Source: Ruegeria atlantica
GTDB taxonomy: Bacteria; Pseudomonadota; Alphaproteobacteria; Rhodobacterales; Rhodobacteraceae
Reading direction: 5' to 3'
DNA: 64,000 nucleotides
Assembly (NCBI RefSeq): GCF_013032455.1
Contig: NZ_WQCF01000007.1
Location: 1-64,000, forward strand
Shown here: positions 18,031 to 27,374 of the stretch, piece after piece
Position numbering within the stretch: position 1 is the first letter of the stretch
How the letters are laid out: each line of letters opens with the position of its first letter
Translations under genes and position numbers: made by a program
The notes under the pieces: generated by a model
Database searches by the model: none
What the model was told of the DNA's origin: nothing
Seen by the model: only the letters and a program-made list of their open reading frames with translations

Positions 18031-18531
18031 ATGACAGACACCAAACACGAAGCGGACGTGGCATTCATCAAGGCACTGGCCGAATTGCTGCGCGACAATG
18101 ACCTGACTGAATTGCAGGTGAAACGCGAATATGGTGAAGAAGACAGCCTGAATGTGCGCGTCAGCCGCATGAACCAGGTCGCAGCCGCTCCGGTTCAGGT
18201 CGCTGTTCCAGCCGTAGCACCTGCTGCTGCCCCTGCCACCTCTCCGGCCCCTGCCGCCGCCGAGGCACCCGTTGCCCAGGAAGACCCAGCCAGCCATCCC
18301 GGTGCAGTGACCTCACCCATGGTCGGCACGGTTTATATGCAGGCTGAACCCGGCGCACCCGCATTTATCTCGGTAGGTGCGTCGGTGTCCGAAGGCGATA
18401 CACTGCTGATCGTCGAAGCGATGAAAACCATGAACCACATTCACGCGCCCAAGTCGGGCACCATCAAGCGGATACTGGTTGGCGATGGCGACGCTGTGGA
18501 ATTCGGCACCCCTCTGGTCATTGTTGAGTAA
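18031..18531 (+). CDS. accB: Biotin carboxyl carrier protein of acetyl-CoA carboxylase
   Basis: A 166-residue AccB. The N-terminal 50 residues are the helical BCCP extension, followed by a long Ala/Pro-rich linker and a C-terminal biotinyl domain. Lys132 in EAMKTMNH is the biotinylation site. It carries carboxybiotin between biotin carboxylase AccC, encoded 9 nt downstream, and carboxyltransferase AccAD, encoded elsewhere, for the first step of fatty-acid synthesis in the cytoplasm. GAGGACACTC precedes the ATG. Confidence 0.97.
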   Translation: MTDTKHEADVAFIKALAELLRDNDLTELQVKREYGEEDSLNVRVSRMNQVAAAPVQVAVPAVAPAAAPATSPAPAAAEAPVAQEDPASHPGAVTSPMVGTVYMQAEPGAPAFISVGASVSEGDTLLIVEAMKTMNHIHAPKSGTIKRILVGDGDAVEFGTPLVIVE

Positions 18532-18540
18532 GGCGGGCCC

Positions 18541-19890
18541 ATGTTCGACAAGATCCTGATTGCCAACCGAGGCGAGATCGCCCTGCGCGTCATCCGCGCT
18601 GCGCGCGAGATGGGGATTAAGACGGTCGCCGTACATTCGACAGCCGACAGCGACGCGATGCATGTGCGCATGGCGGACGAATCGGTGTGCATCGGCCCTC
18701 CGCCCAGTCCGCAAAGCTATCTGTCTGTGCCTGCCATCATCTCGGCCTGCGAGATCACGGGCGCACAGGCGATCCACCCCGGCTATGGCTTCCTGTCAGA
18801 AAACGCCGAGTTTGTGCAGATCGTCGAAGACCACGGCATCACCTTCATTGGCCCCACAGCCGAGCACATCCGCGTCATGGGTGACAAGATCACCGCCAAG
18901 GACACGATGAAAGCGCTAGGCGTGCCTTGCGTTCCCGGATCTGACGGTGGCGTTCCCACGCTGGAAGACGCCAAGCGCATCGGTGAAGAATTCGGCTATC
19001 CTGTCATCATCAAAGCCACCGCTGGCGGTGGTGGTCGCGGCATGAAAGTCGCGATGAGTGCCGATGAGATGGAAAGCGCCTTTATGACCGCACGCGCCGA
19101 AGGCAAAGCCGCATTTGGTAACGATGAGGTCTATATCGAAAAGTACCTGACCACGCCGCGCCATATCGAGATTCAGGTCTTTGGCGACGGCAAGGGCAAG
19201 GCAGTGCATCTGGGTGAACGCGACTGCTCGCTGCAGCGCCGCCACCAGAAGGTATTTGAAGAGGCCCCTGGCCCCTGCATCACCCCCGAAGAACGCGCCA
19301 AGATCGGTAAGATCTGTGCTGATGCGGTTGCCAAGATCAACTATATCGGCGCGGGCACCATCGAATTCCTCTATGAGAACGGCGAATTCTACTTCATCGA
19401 AATGAACACCCGTCTGCAGGTGGAACACCCGGTGACCGAGGGCATCTTCGGTGTCGATCTGGTGCGAGAACAAATCCTCGTCGCCGCTGGTGAGGACATG
19501 TCGTTCGGCCAAGACGATCTGGAAATCAACGGCCACGCCATCGAGGTTCGGATCAACGCCGAGAAGCTGCCGAACTTCTCGCCCTGCCCCGGAAAGATCA
19601 CCGCGTATCACGCGCCGGGTGGGCTGGGCGTGCGGATGGATTCGGCGCTCTATGATGGCTACTCGATCCCGCCCTATTATGACTCGCTGATTGCCAAGCT
19701 GATCGTGCAGGGCCGCGACCGGGCCGAAGCTCTGGCGCGTTTGGAGCGCGCGTTGGGTGAACTGATCGTCGACGGCATCGATACCACTGTGCCTCTGTTC
19801 CACGCTCTGCTTCAAGAGTCAGACATCCACAGCGGAGACTACAACATCCACTGGCTCGAACACTGGCTTGCAGCAAACATGGCCGACTAA
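18541..19890 (+). CDS. accC: Biotin carboxylase of acetyl-CoA carboxylase
   Basis: A 449-residue ATP-grasp enzyme that carboxylates biotin on AccB using ATP and bicarbonate. It shows the N-terminal block [17 protein letters not shown], the glycine-rich ATP loop [14 protein letters not shown], the biotin-carboxylase signature [12 protein letters not shown], and [14 protein letters not shown] near the active site. Length is normal. It is co-transcribed with accB and followed by a hairpin before aat. Confidence 0.98.
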   Translation: MFDKILIANRGEIALRVIRAAREMGIKTVAVHSTADSDAMHVRMADESVCIGPPPSPQSYLSVPAIISACEITGAQAIHPGYGFLSENAEFVQIVEDHGITFIGPTAEHIRVMGDKITAKDTMKALGVPCVPGSDGGVPTLEDAKRIGEEFGYPVIIKATAGGGGRGMKVAMSADEMESAFMTARAEGKAAFGNDEVYIEKYLTTPRHIEIQVFGDGKGKAVHLGERDCSLQRRHQKVFEEAPGPCITPEERAKIGKICADAVAKINYIGAGTIEFLYENGEFYFIEMNTRLQVEHPVTEGIFGVDLVREQILVAAGEDMSFGQDDLEINGHAIEVRINAEKLPNFSPCPGKITAYHAPGGLGVRMDSALYDGYSIPPYYDSLIAKLIVQGRDRAEALARLERALGELIVDGIDTTVPLFHALLQESDIHSGDYNIHWLEHWLAANMAD

Positions 19891-19897
19891 TATACTG

Positions 19898-19925
19898 AGG
19901 GCGAAGGATTTATCACCTTCGCCCT
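19898..19925 (+). terminator. Hairpin after accC
   Basis: AGGGCGAAGG pairs perfectly with CCTTCGCCCT around an 8-nt loop, 7 nt after the accC stop and just before aat. Only a short T stretch follows, so it may be a partial terminator or attenuator between accBC and aat. Confidence 0.65.
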
Positions 19926-19938
19926 TTGAGCATTTTAC

Positions 19939-20571
19939 ATGAGCCTTACCCCGGAATTATTACTTCACGGTTACTCCATCGGCATCTTCCCGATGGCAGA
20001 ACACCGCGACGCGTCCGAATTATTCTGGGTCGACCCCAAGCATCGCGGCGTCTTCCCCTTAGATGGGTTCCACATATCGCGTAGCTTGGCGCGGCGTCTT
20101 CGTAGATGCGGGTTCTCGGTGACGATCAATCAGGACTTCGCAGGGGTTGTCAGCGGTTGCGCAGATCGCGCCGACACCTGGATCAACGCCGAACTGCGCG
20201 ACTTGTACCACCAGATCCACCAAACCGGTCACGCGCATTCGCTTGAGGTTTGGGACGAAGACCAACTGGTTGGCGGTGTTTATGGCGTCACACTGGGGGC
20301 TGCGTTTTTTGGCGAAAGCATGTTCTCGCGCCGCAAGGATGCGTCGAAAATCGCACTGGCCTATCTTGTGGATCGTCTACGCCAGACTGGGTTCCAACTG
20401 TTCGATACTCAGTTTCTGACCGCGCACCTCGCCTCATTGGGCGCGCTTGGGATACCGCGCTCGCAATACCGGCTGGAATTGGAAGAGGCACTTAACTCTA
20501 GTGCGGATTTCACCGCACCGTTGATTCAATTGCCCGAAGGCGTGATACAGCGGATCACCCAGACGTCGTAA
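19939..20571 (+). CDS. aat: Leucyl/phenylalanyl-tRNA-protein transferase
   Basis: A 210-residue Aat transferase, which adds Leu or Phe from aminoacyl-tRNA to N-terminal Arg/Lys of proteins, marking them for ClpS-ClpAP. Blocks GYSIGIFPMAE, LFWVDPKHRGVFPLDGFHIS, WINAELRDLYHQIHQTGHAHSLEVW and GVYGVTLGAAFFGESMFS are classic family motifs. The last 46 nt overlap the convergent DUF2155 gene, so the two mRNAs are antisense at their 3-prime ends. Confidence 0.97.
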   Translation: MSLTPELLLHGYSIGIFPMAEHRDASELFWVDPKHRGVFPLDGFHISRSLARRLRRCGFSVTINQDFAGVVSGCADRADTWINAELRDLYHQIHQTGHAHSLEVWDEDQLVGGVYGVTLGAAFFGESMFSRRKDASKIALAYLVDRLRQTGFQLFDTQFLTAHLASLGALGIPRSQYRLELEEALNSSADFTAPLIQLPEGVIQRITQTS

Positions 20572-20894
20572 CGGGAGTGATCCAGCGCGTTCAACGCTGG
20601 CGAGGTTGCGATCATCCACCCGTCAAACAACTGATCCGACTTGCCCTTTTCCCATATCGTCAAATAGGCAAATGCATCACCGGTCGGGTTATCAACCGGA
20701 TAGCGGCAATCTCCCAAAGCGACGTCCAGCCCGAATATCTCTCCGGACTGACCATTCTGCATTTCCACATCAACGGTCTGGCCGCTGACCTTATCAAGGC
20801 CCCGCAAGATCGCACCAGGACCGGATTGAACCTTTTGCTGTGCTACAGCTCCGGTTGCGGCCAACAGCGCTGCGATCAGGGCAAAACGCCTCAT
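20526..20894 (-). CDS. DUF2155 periplasmic protein
   Basis: A 122-residue exported protein with signal peptide MRRFALIAALLAATGAVAQ, cleaved at about residue 19. The mature part fits DUF2155 (GAILRGLDKVSGQTVDVEMQNG, a cysteine in GDCRYPVDNP, and YDVWVIRCI near the C-terminus), a family of unknown function in alphaproteobacteria. The two cysteines may form a disulfide. Its ATG overlaps the mlaD stop (ATGA), so it is translated with mlaD. Envelope-related work is likely from context. Confidence 0.93.
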   Translation of the reverse strand: MRRFALIAALLAATGAVAQQKVQSGPGAILRGLDKVSGQTVDVEMQNGQSGEIFGLDVALGDCRYPVDNPTGDAFAYLTIWEKGKSDQLFDGWMIATSPALNALDHSRYDVWVIRCITPSGN

Positions 20895-21343
20895 TCGCTG
20901 CCATCCCCGGCCACGAATTTGACCAGCAACGAAATCAGACTGACAGCCCCCTGCGTGTCTTCGACTTGGTCGCCCGGTTCAAAATAAAACGGTGAACCAC
21001 CCGGCATCACTTCGACGAAATTACCGCCCAAAAGCCCTTCGGAAGAGATCACAATTGCGCTGTCATCCGGCACCAAAATCCCATCGCGGATCGTAAACGT
21101 GGTGTCCGCGCGATAGGTATCGGGGTTCAAGTCAACGCCTGTCACGGTGCCGATCTTGACTCCGGCCAAGCGTACATCCGTACCTACGCCCACACCTTCA
21201 AGCGAGCGAAATGAGGCCCCAAGCTGATAACCGTCACCGCCTTGCGACAGGCCGGTGGACTGGCTTGCATAAACGCCAAAGGCAACAGCGCAGGCCAAAA
21301 CAGCCCCGCCGACAAGAACTTCGGTCACGTTGTAAGTTGACAT
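20891..21343 (-). CDS. mlaD: Outer membrane lipid asymmetry protein MlaD
   Basis: A 150-residue periplasmic MCE-domain protein anchored by one N-terminal helix (VLVGGAVLACAVAFGVYA). The MCE domain shows GYQLGASFRSLEGVGVGTDVRLAGVKIG and DDSAIVISSEGLLGGNFVEV. MlaD is the substrate-binding ring of the MlaFEDB phospholipid transporter. ATG at 21343 has AAGACGAGGCG upstream; longer frames add unrelated sequence. mlaEF are not adjacent. It overlaps DUF2155 and follows NDUFA12 by 13 nt. Confidence 0.95.
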   Translation of the reverse strand: MSTYNVTEVLVGGAVLACAVAFGVYASQSTGLSQGGDGYQLGASFRSLEGVGVGTDVRLAGVKIGTVTGVDLNPDTYRADTTFTIRDGILVPDDSAIVISSEGLLGGNFVEVMPGGSPFYFEPGDQVEDTQGAVSLISLLVKFVAGDGSE

Positions 21344-21356
21344 TGCTCGCCTCGTC

Positions 21357-21740
21357 TTATTCCGGGCTCCAGGCCTCGTAATCTGTGCGCTCCACTGGGT
21401 CTTGGCGGCGCAGAGACCCTGCTGGCGTATATGCCAACGCGGTGCCTGTGAGATTTTCCTGATGCGGTTTTTCCCACGACTTGTGTTCCAGCGGTTTATC
21501 AGTCGGAGGCTCATCCCACGTACGATGCAGCCACCCATGCCAGTCGGGATCGACCCGGCTGGCCTCGGCTTCACCATTGAAAATTACCCAGCGCTTGCTG
21601 TCGTCGGCGTTGCGGTAAAAGGTGTTACCCTCGTTATCCTCACCGACTTTGACGCCCTTACGCGCGGTGTAGAACTGCGTGTTCAGAGTAGCTCCGTTCC
21701 ACCAGGTTACGGCTCGCAAAAGACTGTTCAAAATACCCAT
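21357..21740 (-). CDS. NDUFA12-type complex I accessory subunit
   Basis: A 127-residue homologue of mitochondrial NDUFA12 (B17.2). The core [42 protein letters not shown] is diagnostic. Alphaproteobacteria keep this supernumerary NADH dehydrogenase subunit away from the nuo operon, as here. GGAGGCGACC precedes the ATG. It is upstream of mlaD in the same direction, an arrangement I recall as common in Rhodobacteraceae. Confidence 0.95.
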   Translation of the reverse strand: MGILNSLLRAVTWWNGATLNTQFYTARKGVKVGEDNEGNTFYRNADDSKRWVIFNGEAEASRVDPDWHGWLHRTWDEPPTDKPLEHKSWEKPHQENLTGTALAYTPAGSLRRQDPVERTDYEAWSPE

Positions 21741-21819
21741 CGGTCGCCTCCGACATTTCTATCCCCGCAGATATGGACCAAAGGCACGCCAAGGTCCAGT
21801 GTCACAAGGACCGCACCCC

Positions 21820-22182
21820 CTATTCCGGCAAATAAGCCGTGACTTCGATTTCGATCCGGTATTTCGGATCGATCAGGCCGCATTCGATCATGGAGGTTAC
21901 CGGGGGGTTTTCGCCGAAGTATTCCCGCAGGATCGGCCAGCAGGGTTCGAATTCAGCACGGTCCGGCAGCATGTAAGTAACGCGAACAACGTCCGCAAAG
22001 CTGGCCCCGGCCTCGGCTAGGGCTTTTTCGATCGTCCCCAGCGCCGAGCGGCATTGCTGGGTCACATCATCGCCCTGCCCGACCGTTCCGGCGACATGAA
22101 CCCAGCCTCCGGCCACTACCGCGCGGCAATAGCCTATCTTGGCCTCAAACTCTCCGCCCGAAGAGATGCGTTTGATTGTCAT
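21820..22182 (-). CDS. RidA family protein
   Basis: A 120-residue RidA/YjgF/UK114 family member, a group that hydrolyses reactive enamine/imine intermediates from PLP enzymes. Blocks YCRAVVAGGWVHVAGTVGQG, DVVRVTYMLPD and PPVTSMIECGLIDPKYRIEIEVTAY fit. The catalytic Arg of RidA proper, normally just before Cys/Ala in RCT(M/V)EV, is not matched (MIECGLIDP), so it may be a non-archetypal subgroup. GGGGGTATC precedes the ATG. It lies downstream of clpX behind a strong terminator. Confidence 0.9.
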   Translation of the reverse strand: MTIKRISSGGEFEAKIGYCRAVVAGGWVHVAGTVGQGDDVTQQCRSALGTIEKALAEAGASFADVVRVTYMLPDRAEFEPCWPILREYFGENPPVTSMIECGLIDPKYRIEIEVTAYLPE

Positions 22183-22194
22183 GATACCCCCAAC

Positions 22195-22224
22195 AAGAAA
22201 ACGGCGCGGTCCATGCCGCGCCGT
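22195..22224 (-). terminator. Intrinsic terminator of clpX
   Basis: On the minus strand ACGGCGCGG pairs with CCGCGCCGT around a 6-nt loop, followed by TTTCTT. It lies 22 nt after the clpX stop and immediately upstream of ridA. Confidence 0.85.
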
Positions 22225-22245
22225 ATTTGGTGAATCTCTTTGAGT

Positions 22246-23511
22246 TTAACCAGCCGAGGCCGATTCCGCTGCATCCGCGTAGATGATCAACGGCTGCTTA
22301 TCGGACGACACCGCCTCTTCGTTGACCACAACCTCGGTCACGTTTTTCATGCCCGGCAGCTCGAACATCGTGTCCAACAGGATATCTTCGAGGATCGAGC
22401 GCAGACCACGTGCACCGGTTTTCCGTTCGATGGCCTTCTTGGCAATCGCCTTCAGCGCATCATCGGTAAAGGCCAGCTCAGCATCTTCCAACTCGAACAA
22501 ACGCTGGTATTGCTTGACCAAAGCGTTCTTGGGCTTTGTCAGGATCGTTACCAGAGCATCCTCATCCAAATCTTCCAAAGTCGCCAGAACCGGCAGACGG
22601 CCAACGAATTCCGGGATCAGGCCGAATTTCAGCAGGTCCTCAGGCTCCAGATCCTTAAAGATCTCACCCACGCCGCGCTCATCATTGTCACGCACATCGG
22701 CGCCAAAACCCATGGCCGAGCCTTTGCCACGCTGCGCGATGATCTTATCCAGACCGGCAAACGCACCGCCACAGATGAACAGGATATTCGTAGTGTCCAC
22801 CTGCAGGAATTCCTGTTGCGGATGTTTACGGCCACCTTGCGGCGGAACCGATGCAACGGTGCCTTCCATCAGTTTCAGCAGCGCCTGCTGAACACCCTCG
22901 CCCGAGACGTCGCGGGTGATCGAGGGATTCTCGGACTTGCGCGTAATCTTGTCGACCTCGTCGATATAGACGATACCACGCTGCGCGCGTTCAACGTTGT
23001 ACTCGCTGGCCTGCAACAGTTTCAGGATGATGTTCTCAACGTCCTCACCCACATAACCGGCTTCGGTCAGGGTGGTTGCATCCGCCATAGTGAACGGCAC
23101 ATCCAGAATCCGCGCCAGCGTTTGGGCCAGCAGGGTTTTACCGCAACCTGTCGGGCCGATCAGCAAGATATTGGATTTCGCCAGCTCAATATCGCTGCCC
23201 GCTTTCTGAGCATGATTCAGGCGCTTGTAGTGGTTATGGACTGCCACCGACAGAACCCGTTTTGCCGTTGCCTGACCGATCACATAATCGTCCAGAACCT
23301 CGCAAATGTCTTTCGGCGTCGGCACACCATCCGAAGATTTCAGCCCGCTGGCCTTAGTCTCTTCCCGGATGATGTCCATGCACAGTTCGACGCATTCATC
23401 GCAGATAAATACTGTCGGGCCAGCAATCAGCTTGCGCACCTCATGCTGGCTCTTGCCGCAGAAGCTACAGTAGAGCGTATTTTTGCCGTCGCCGCCTGAA
23501 TTCGTCGCCAT
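22246..23511 (-). CDS. clpX: ATP-dependent Clp protease ATP-binding subunit ClpX
   Basis: A 421-residue AAA+ unfoldase that feeds substrates to ClpP; in alphaproteobacteria it is central to timed degradation of CtrA and other cell-cycle proteins. The N-terminal zinc finger has C15, C18, C37 and C40. Walker A GPTGCGKT is at 119-126, Walker [11 protein letters not shown] follows, and the ClpP-binding IGF-type loop region and sensor-2 [10 protein letters not shown] are present. It lies 131 nt downstream of clpP on the same strand with a hairpin between. Confidence 0.98.
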   Translation of the reverse strand: MATNSGGDGKNTLYCSFCGKSQHEVRKLIAGPTVFICDECVELCMDIIREETKASGLKSSDGVPTPKDICEVLDDYVIGQATAKRVLSVAVHNHYKRLNHAQKAGSDIELAKSNILLIGPTGCGKTLLAQTLARILDVPFTMADATTLTEAGYVGEDVENIILKLLQASEYNVERAQRGIVYIDEVDKITRKSENPSITRDVSGEGVQQALLKLMEGTVASVPPQGGRKHPQQEFLQVDTTNILFICGGAFAGLDKIIAQRGKGSAMGFGADVRDNDERGVGEIFKDLEPEDLLKFGLIPEFVGRLPVLATLEDLDEDALVTILTKPKNALVKQYQRLFELEDAELAFTDDALKAIAKKAIERKTGARGLRSILEDILLDTMFELPGMKNVTEVVVNEEAVSSDKQPLIIYADAAESASAG

Positions 23512-23605
23512 GTTCTACCTTTCGGGCTCCATCCCTGCGATCCTTTTCGGACCGCTTGCCGTCTATTGATGCAGCTTAGGGCAGCACCGAAGCGGCTACA
23601 ATCTC

Positions 23606-23634
23606 AAAATGCGCCCCGCGCAATCGGCGCGGGG
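23606..23634 (-). terminator. Hairpin between clpP and clpX
   Basis: On the minus strand CCCCGCGC pairs with GCGCGGGG around a 5-nt loop shortly after the clpP stop, followed by GCATTTTG. It probably separates or attenuates clpP and clpX transcription. Confidence 0.65.
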
Positions 23635-23642
23635 GCTTAACT

Positions 23643-24275
23643 TCAGGCGTCGTCGCCGTCCATTTTAGCGCGGTTTTCAACGATTTCGTCGATGTGGCCC
23701 CAATCCTTGGCCTCTTCCGGGCTCATGAAATTGTCGCGATCAAGCGCCTTTTCAACCGCCTTTTTGGTCTGCCCGGTATGACGTACATAGATGTCATACA
23801 AGCGATCTTTCAGTTTTTGCGTCTCGGCTGCGTGAATCATGATGTCGCTGGCCTGACCCTGATAGCCACCGCTGGGCTGGTGCACCATGATGCGGCTGTT
23901 AGGCAATGAGAAACGCATTCCCTTCTCGCCACCGGCCAGCAACACCGACCCCATCGAGGCCGCCTGACCGATCACCAAGGTCGAACATTTCGGCTTGATA
24001 TACTGCATTGTGTCGTAAATCGACAAACCGCTGGTCACAACGCCACCAGGTGAATTGATGTAGATCGAGATCTCTTTGCTGGGATTTTCCGCCTCGAGGT
24101 GCAGCAGTTGGGCGACGACCAGATGGCTCATCCCGTCGTGGATCGGGCCATTGATGAAAATGATCCGCTCTTTCAGAAGGCGCGAAAAAATATCGTAGGC
24201 CCGTTCGCCGCGGCTGGTCTGTTCGACCACCATCGGGACGAGCGTATTCATATAGGTATCAACTGGATCGAACAT
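23643..24275 (-). CDS. clpP: ATP-dependent Clp protease proteolytic subunit ClpP
   Basis: A 210-residue serine protease forming the tetradecameric ClpP chamber. The catalytic triad is visible: S107 in [10 protein letters not shown]132 in MVHQPSGG and D181 in LDRDNFMS. The N-terminus [32 protein letters not shown] is standard, including a short propeptide. It precedes clpX in the same orientation. The upstream 340 nt separates it from the divergent BigR-like regulator. Confidence 0.98.
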   Translation of the reverse strand: MFDPVDTYMNTLVPMVVEQTSRGERAYDIFSRLLKERIIFINGPIHDGMSHLVVAQLLHLEAENPSKEISIYINSPGGVVTSGLSIYDTMQYIKPKCSTLVIGQAASMGSVLLAGGEKGMRFSLPNSRIMVHQPSGGYQGQASDIMIHAAETQKLKDRLYDIYVRHTGQTKKAVEKALDRDNFMSPEEAKDWGHIDEIVENRAKMDGDDA

Positions 24276-24505
24276 TCTGAACCTGCCTGCTTTGCTATGG
24301 ATCGGGACACTACCCGCAGAAACGTTACCCGAGTCTTAGTGTCGGCACAGGGGGGCTGCAAGGGGGGCCGAAGACTTCACTCAATGTCACAGTGATTTGA
24401 CTCCCTCCTCTGTTCTTTCCAGATTTGCTGACAGAGCGACGATCAACTTTAATGGCTCTTGCATCACGTCAGCTTGATAGGTGCATCATGCGTGTGGAAT
24501 TTCAC

Positions 24506-24525
24506 ATTCAAAATATATATCGAAT
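24506..24525. promoter_or_regulatory. AT-rich inverted repeat before the BigR-like gene
   Basis: ATTC and GAAT flank a 12-nt AT-rich core (AAAATATATATC), about 90 nt before the regulator start, and GAAT-N5-ATTC overlaps it on the left. The half-sites share the GAAT/ATTC words of the palindrome at 8982-8996. Autoregulation is plausible, but the spacing differs. Confidence 0.35.
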
Positions 24526-24612
24526 AAGCGCGTGCCTAAGACACACCCCCAAAGCACCGCACGCACGTATAACGAGCAGACCCAATGTAACGAGCAAACA
24601 AGGATAAAAACG

Positions 24613-24954
24613 ATGGCCCTTCCTCAGCTCTCGCAAGATATGTCCCCTGATTCATTTGAAAGAATGGTAGAAAACGCGACGCATGCATCAAATTTCCTGA
24701 AAGCGATAAGTCACGAAGGCCGTTTGATGATCCTATGCCATCTTGTGTCAGGGGAAAAATCTGTGACCGAGCTGGAGGAACTTCTTTCTGCCCGGCAAGC
24801 CGCTGTATCCCAACAATTGTCCCGGTTGCGCCTGGAAGGGCTGGTAACACCTCGCCGCGAGGGTAAGGCGATCTATTATCGCCTGGCAGATGAACGCCCA
24901 CGGCGAATGCTGGAACTGGTCTACGACATGTTCTGCGGTAAGGATAAAGACTGA
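24613..24954 (+). CDS. ArsR-family repressor, BigR/SqrR-like persulfide sensor
   Basis: A 113-residue ArsR winged-helix regulator. The helix-turn-helix lies around 52-75 (VTELEELLSARQAAVSQQLSRL), followed by the wing TPRREGKAIYYRL. Only two cysteines occur, C42 in the LCHL segment and C108 near the C-terminus. This is the spacing of the redox pair in BigR and SqrR, which form a polysulfide bridge and release DNA when reactive sulfur rises. Metal-site motifs of classic ArsR/SmtB proteins (ELCVCDL) are absent. ATG at 24613 has AGGA upstream; a longer in-frame start is unlikely. The predicted regulon includes the persulfide operon at 9038-11225, about 13 kb away, and not an adjacent gene as is common. 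Confidence 0.85.
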   Translation: MALPQLSQDMSPDSFERMVENATHASNFLKAISHEGRLMILCHLVSGEKSVTELEELLSARQAAVSQQLSRLRLEGLVTPRREGKAIYYRLADERPRRMLELVYDMFCGKDKD

Positions 24955-25309
24955 TCCGTTAAGTTTTCCGGGCCCTCATTCGCCAGCTTGATATCTATCA
25001 ATCTTGGCTCATACCGTAGCGCGAAATTGGTCAATACCCTGTTCAGCAGTTGTGCAGAGCGCGCTCAACCGTCAGAAGCCTCTCAACTTCCCCCAATCAT
25101 GCGCAGAGTAAACCTGCTGATGCAACGCGTTTCCATCGTTCCCGTTGCCCTAAAAAAGACGGCGTAGCAATCGCAGCAGCTACTTTGAGCTGTGTTGCGA
25201 CCGTCCTTTTCGGCCAGCAAATCCGCAAGCATAAAATGCGGCCCAAGGCTCTGGTTCCGTTCAGGTAGAACTGCTACGCAACGAATGACTAATTCTAATG
25301 GAGAAACTG
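24955..25309. other. Gene-free spacer upstream of entericidin
   Basis: About 355 nt without a supported gene. Short frames occur on both strands with no motifs. It must contain the promoter of the entericidin gene; I see no convincing -35/-10 pair. Confidence 0.4.
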
Positions 25310-25447
25310 ATGATCCGTGCAATTCTGGTTGGGCTCGCCCTGTTCACCCTCACTGCCTGCGAAACTGCGAAAGGCGCTGGAAGAGACATTGAGAAAGCGG
25401 GTGATGCAATTCAGAGTGCAGCCTCGGACGTTCAAGAGAAGCTATAA
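25310..25447 (+). CDS. Entericidin A/B family lipoprotein, 45 aa
   Basis: A very small lipoprotein. The signal peptide MIRAILVGLALFTL ends in the lipobox LTAC with Cys17 as lipidation site, followed by ETAKGAGRDIEKAGDAIQ, the hallmark of the entericidin/EcnAB family. The rest is an amphipathic helix ending VQEKL. Ecn proteins form a toxin/antidote lipoprotein pair in enterobacteria; alphaproteobacteria usually have a single, stress-induced member of unclear role. GGAG lies 7 nt before the ATG at 25310. An in-frame ATG at 25298 overlaps that site and is less likely. No second entericidin is adjacent. Confidence 0.9.
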   Translation: MIRAILVGLALFTLTACETAKGAGRDIEKAGDAIQSAASDVQEKL

Positions 25448-26481
25448 ACCGTTACTGGTGCTGCCGTCCTTCATAATTCGCGCCTGATTGAGGGGCGAGA
25501 CCGCAAAGGCCAAGGGGATTCCGCGCCCTTACAAAAGCCCGCCTCAAACTTAAGTTTTGGCAAAAGGAAAAGGCGTCAGGCGCTTAGACATAGTCCATGC
25601 ACGTATCCATTCGGATACTCCTGACGCCTTGCAGGGTCGACACGTCAGAGAGACGTCCCGAGCCGGTTGCCCTGATCCCGAAAGGGACCAAAGCTGCCGC
25701 GTCGCGCCAACAGGCACCACACAGCGCGCTCCAACCTTCTGAGAGGGTAGCCCCTGACCCGAATGCAAGATCCAGCCCAGTCAACCATCCACCGGTAAGC
25801 CTATTTGGTGTATGACACATCCTAAAATCTGCCATCACCGCCTGGCCCCCTGGCCTTTGCGCCCCGCTCAAGTTCCTAAGAACCGTTGCGATGACTAAAC
25901 TGTCGCACTTGGGATGTTTTCCGACAAGAAAATAGCACTGCAGCATGAAAATTAGACGGGGATAACGTGTTGATATCCACTGGGAAAGTTGTGTGGATAA
26001 CTCTGGAAACCGTGAAGCGGCGCTGGTTTGGAGCGGGAAAAGCCAAATCCGTTGCAAAGAAGGAGATTTTGCCGTGTTTCTGCGGGCGCAAACACTATTA
26101 CGCAATAATCTTGGCTGAAATTGCCGGCCTCTTACTGGATGGAGGCCATGTTTTGATTCGCATCTGCCTTTAGCGATGTGAGCATCAGCCGGTCGAAACG
26201 GCTTGAGGGGCGGAAAATAGGTCGGGCAAGTCTTTTTGCTGCTTGCAACACCGCGCTGAAGGTCCGCGAAGTCCAGAGGCACCGCCCGGGGATCGCCGCT
26301 ATCCGGTACGGCGCGCTTTGAACCTTGTCGCAGGCAACGAAAGACCGCCCGACCCGTCCCCTCCCATCGGAGACGCTGGTTCCGCTATTGAGAAGCACTC
26401 TGGCCCGCCCAGGATTACCAACTACGCGCTGCATAAAATTGCAGCCAGTACCCCCTACAGCCCAACCAGGCCAGAGACGCT
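25448..26481. other. About 1 kb with no supported gene
   Basis: Frames up to 232 codons exist on the minus strand, but they overlap other frames, lack ribosome-binding sites and show no family motif. Their amino-acid make-up (rich in Arg, Ser and Cys) is typical of non-coding GC-rich DNA. The stretch 25900-26130 is more AT-rich than its surroundings. A degraded gene, a small RNA or a remnant element is possible; nothing specific can be claimed. Confidence 0.4.
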
Positions 26482-26931
26482 TCAGTTCACCTGACGTTCC
26501 AGAACAGTGCTGTAGGTCGTTCCGTTACGCAGGCTACGGAAATCCGCATAGATTTTTCCATCTTCATACCGGGCGTCGATCAACGCATTCGCGCCAATGA
26601 CCATCGGTGACGTTTCAGTAATACCGATCCTTCCGGAGCCATCGAGACTGATGGTGCCGGTGGCTTCATTTTCATTCCAGCCGGTATCGCCATCACGTCG
26701 CCATTTACTAGGCCCCCAGAAGACATTGTCTTCCTGAATCTGGATATCCAGCATCCACTCGGCCTGATTGAACCGAGGTTCATTGCCGCGTTGGTAATGT
26801 GTGGGCTGTACGGCTGTATAAGTCCCCACCCATGTCCCGCGCAGGTCCGGTGCGGGATCGGCCAGTGCGGCCGCCCCAAGGGTGAAGGTCGTGGCCAAAG
26901 CGGCGGCCCCGGCAGTCAAAAATCTGGTCAT
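26482..26931 (-). CDS. Secreted hypothetical protein
   Basis: A 149-residue protein with a clear signal peptide (MTRFLTAGAAALATTFTLGAAALA, cleavage near residue 24). The mature part begins DPAPDLRGTWVGTYTAVQ and continues with beta-strand-like repeats (MLDIQIQEDNVFWG, ATGTISLDGSGRIGI), a pattern typical of small periplasmic beta-barrel or lipocalin-like proteins. I recognise no named family. GGAGGAGAG precedes ATG at 26931. It is the last of a run of small envelope-type genes on this strand. Function unknown. Confidence 0.78.
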   Translation of the reverse strand: MTRFLTAGAAALATTFTLGAAALADPAPDLRGTWVGTYTAVQPTHYQRGNEPRFNQAEWMLDIQIQEDNVFWGPSKWRRDGDTGWNENEATGTISLDGSGRIGITETSPMVIGANALIDARYEDGKIYADFRSLRNGTTYSTVLERQVN

Positions 26932-27059
26932 GGCTCTCTCCTCCAATGTTCATGGCCACCCTTGGCCTGCTGAACAGATTGGAACGGAGAAAGCTGACTA
27001 CAACTTACCTAAGGGAAACTTCATAAATGTTTAAGGTAGACGTTAAGCAAAGCCCCTGA

Positions 27060-27374
27060 TCAGGCCCAAGCCAGCGCGGTGCCCAAAATGACCAGCCCAA
27101 TTCCAATAACTTCCCTCTGCGAGAAGCTTTCACCAAACAGAAAGAACGAGGCGATTGCAATCAGCACCACCTCGGCCCCCAGAATACCGGTATAAATGAT
27201 ACCCAGACGCTCCTCGCGCAGGGCGGCCAATTCCAGCGTCGCGGCAGCCAGCAAAGTAACGATGATCAGAAGGCCAAGGCCAGCACCGGGGAGTTTCCAC
27301 CAGTATTTCATCGAGATCATGGCAACGGAATAGAGTCCTGCTGATCCGAGGGCGATTATTGGGATCATGGACAT
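27060..27374 (-). CDS. Small DMT/SMR-like membrane protein
   Basis: A 104-residue protein with four predicted transmembrane helices, the size and layout of small multidrug resistance (EmrE-like) transporters in the drug/metabolite superfamily. Segments are about 4-22, 27-46, 57-76 and 81-103; LGIIYTGILGAEVVLIAIASFFLFGESFS-type spacing and the final REVIGIGLVILGTALAW match the family's C-terminal half. The conserved membrane Glu of SMR helix 1 is not evident, so transport of cationic drugs is uncertain. ATG at 27374 has GAGG upstream. Confidence 0.75.
   Translation of the reverse strand: MSMIPIIALGSAGLYSVAMISMKYWWKLPGAGLGLLIIVTLLAAATLELAALREERLGIIYTGILGAEVVLIAIASFFLFGESFSQREVIGIGLVILGTALAWA

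Noticed and set aside
18916..19815. 299-codon minus-strand frame in accC
   Set aside because: Antisense shadow of accC.
22240..23499. 419-codon plus-strand frame across clpX
   Set aside because: It is an exact antisense shadow of the clear clpX gene and has no protein motifs.
25584..26282. 232-codon minus-strand frame in the gene-free stretch
   Set aside because: No ribosome-binding site, no family motif and several overlapping frames; treated as non-coding.
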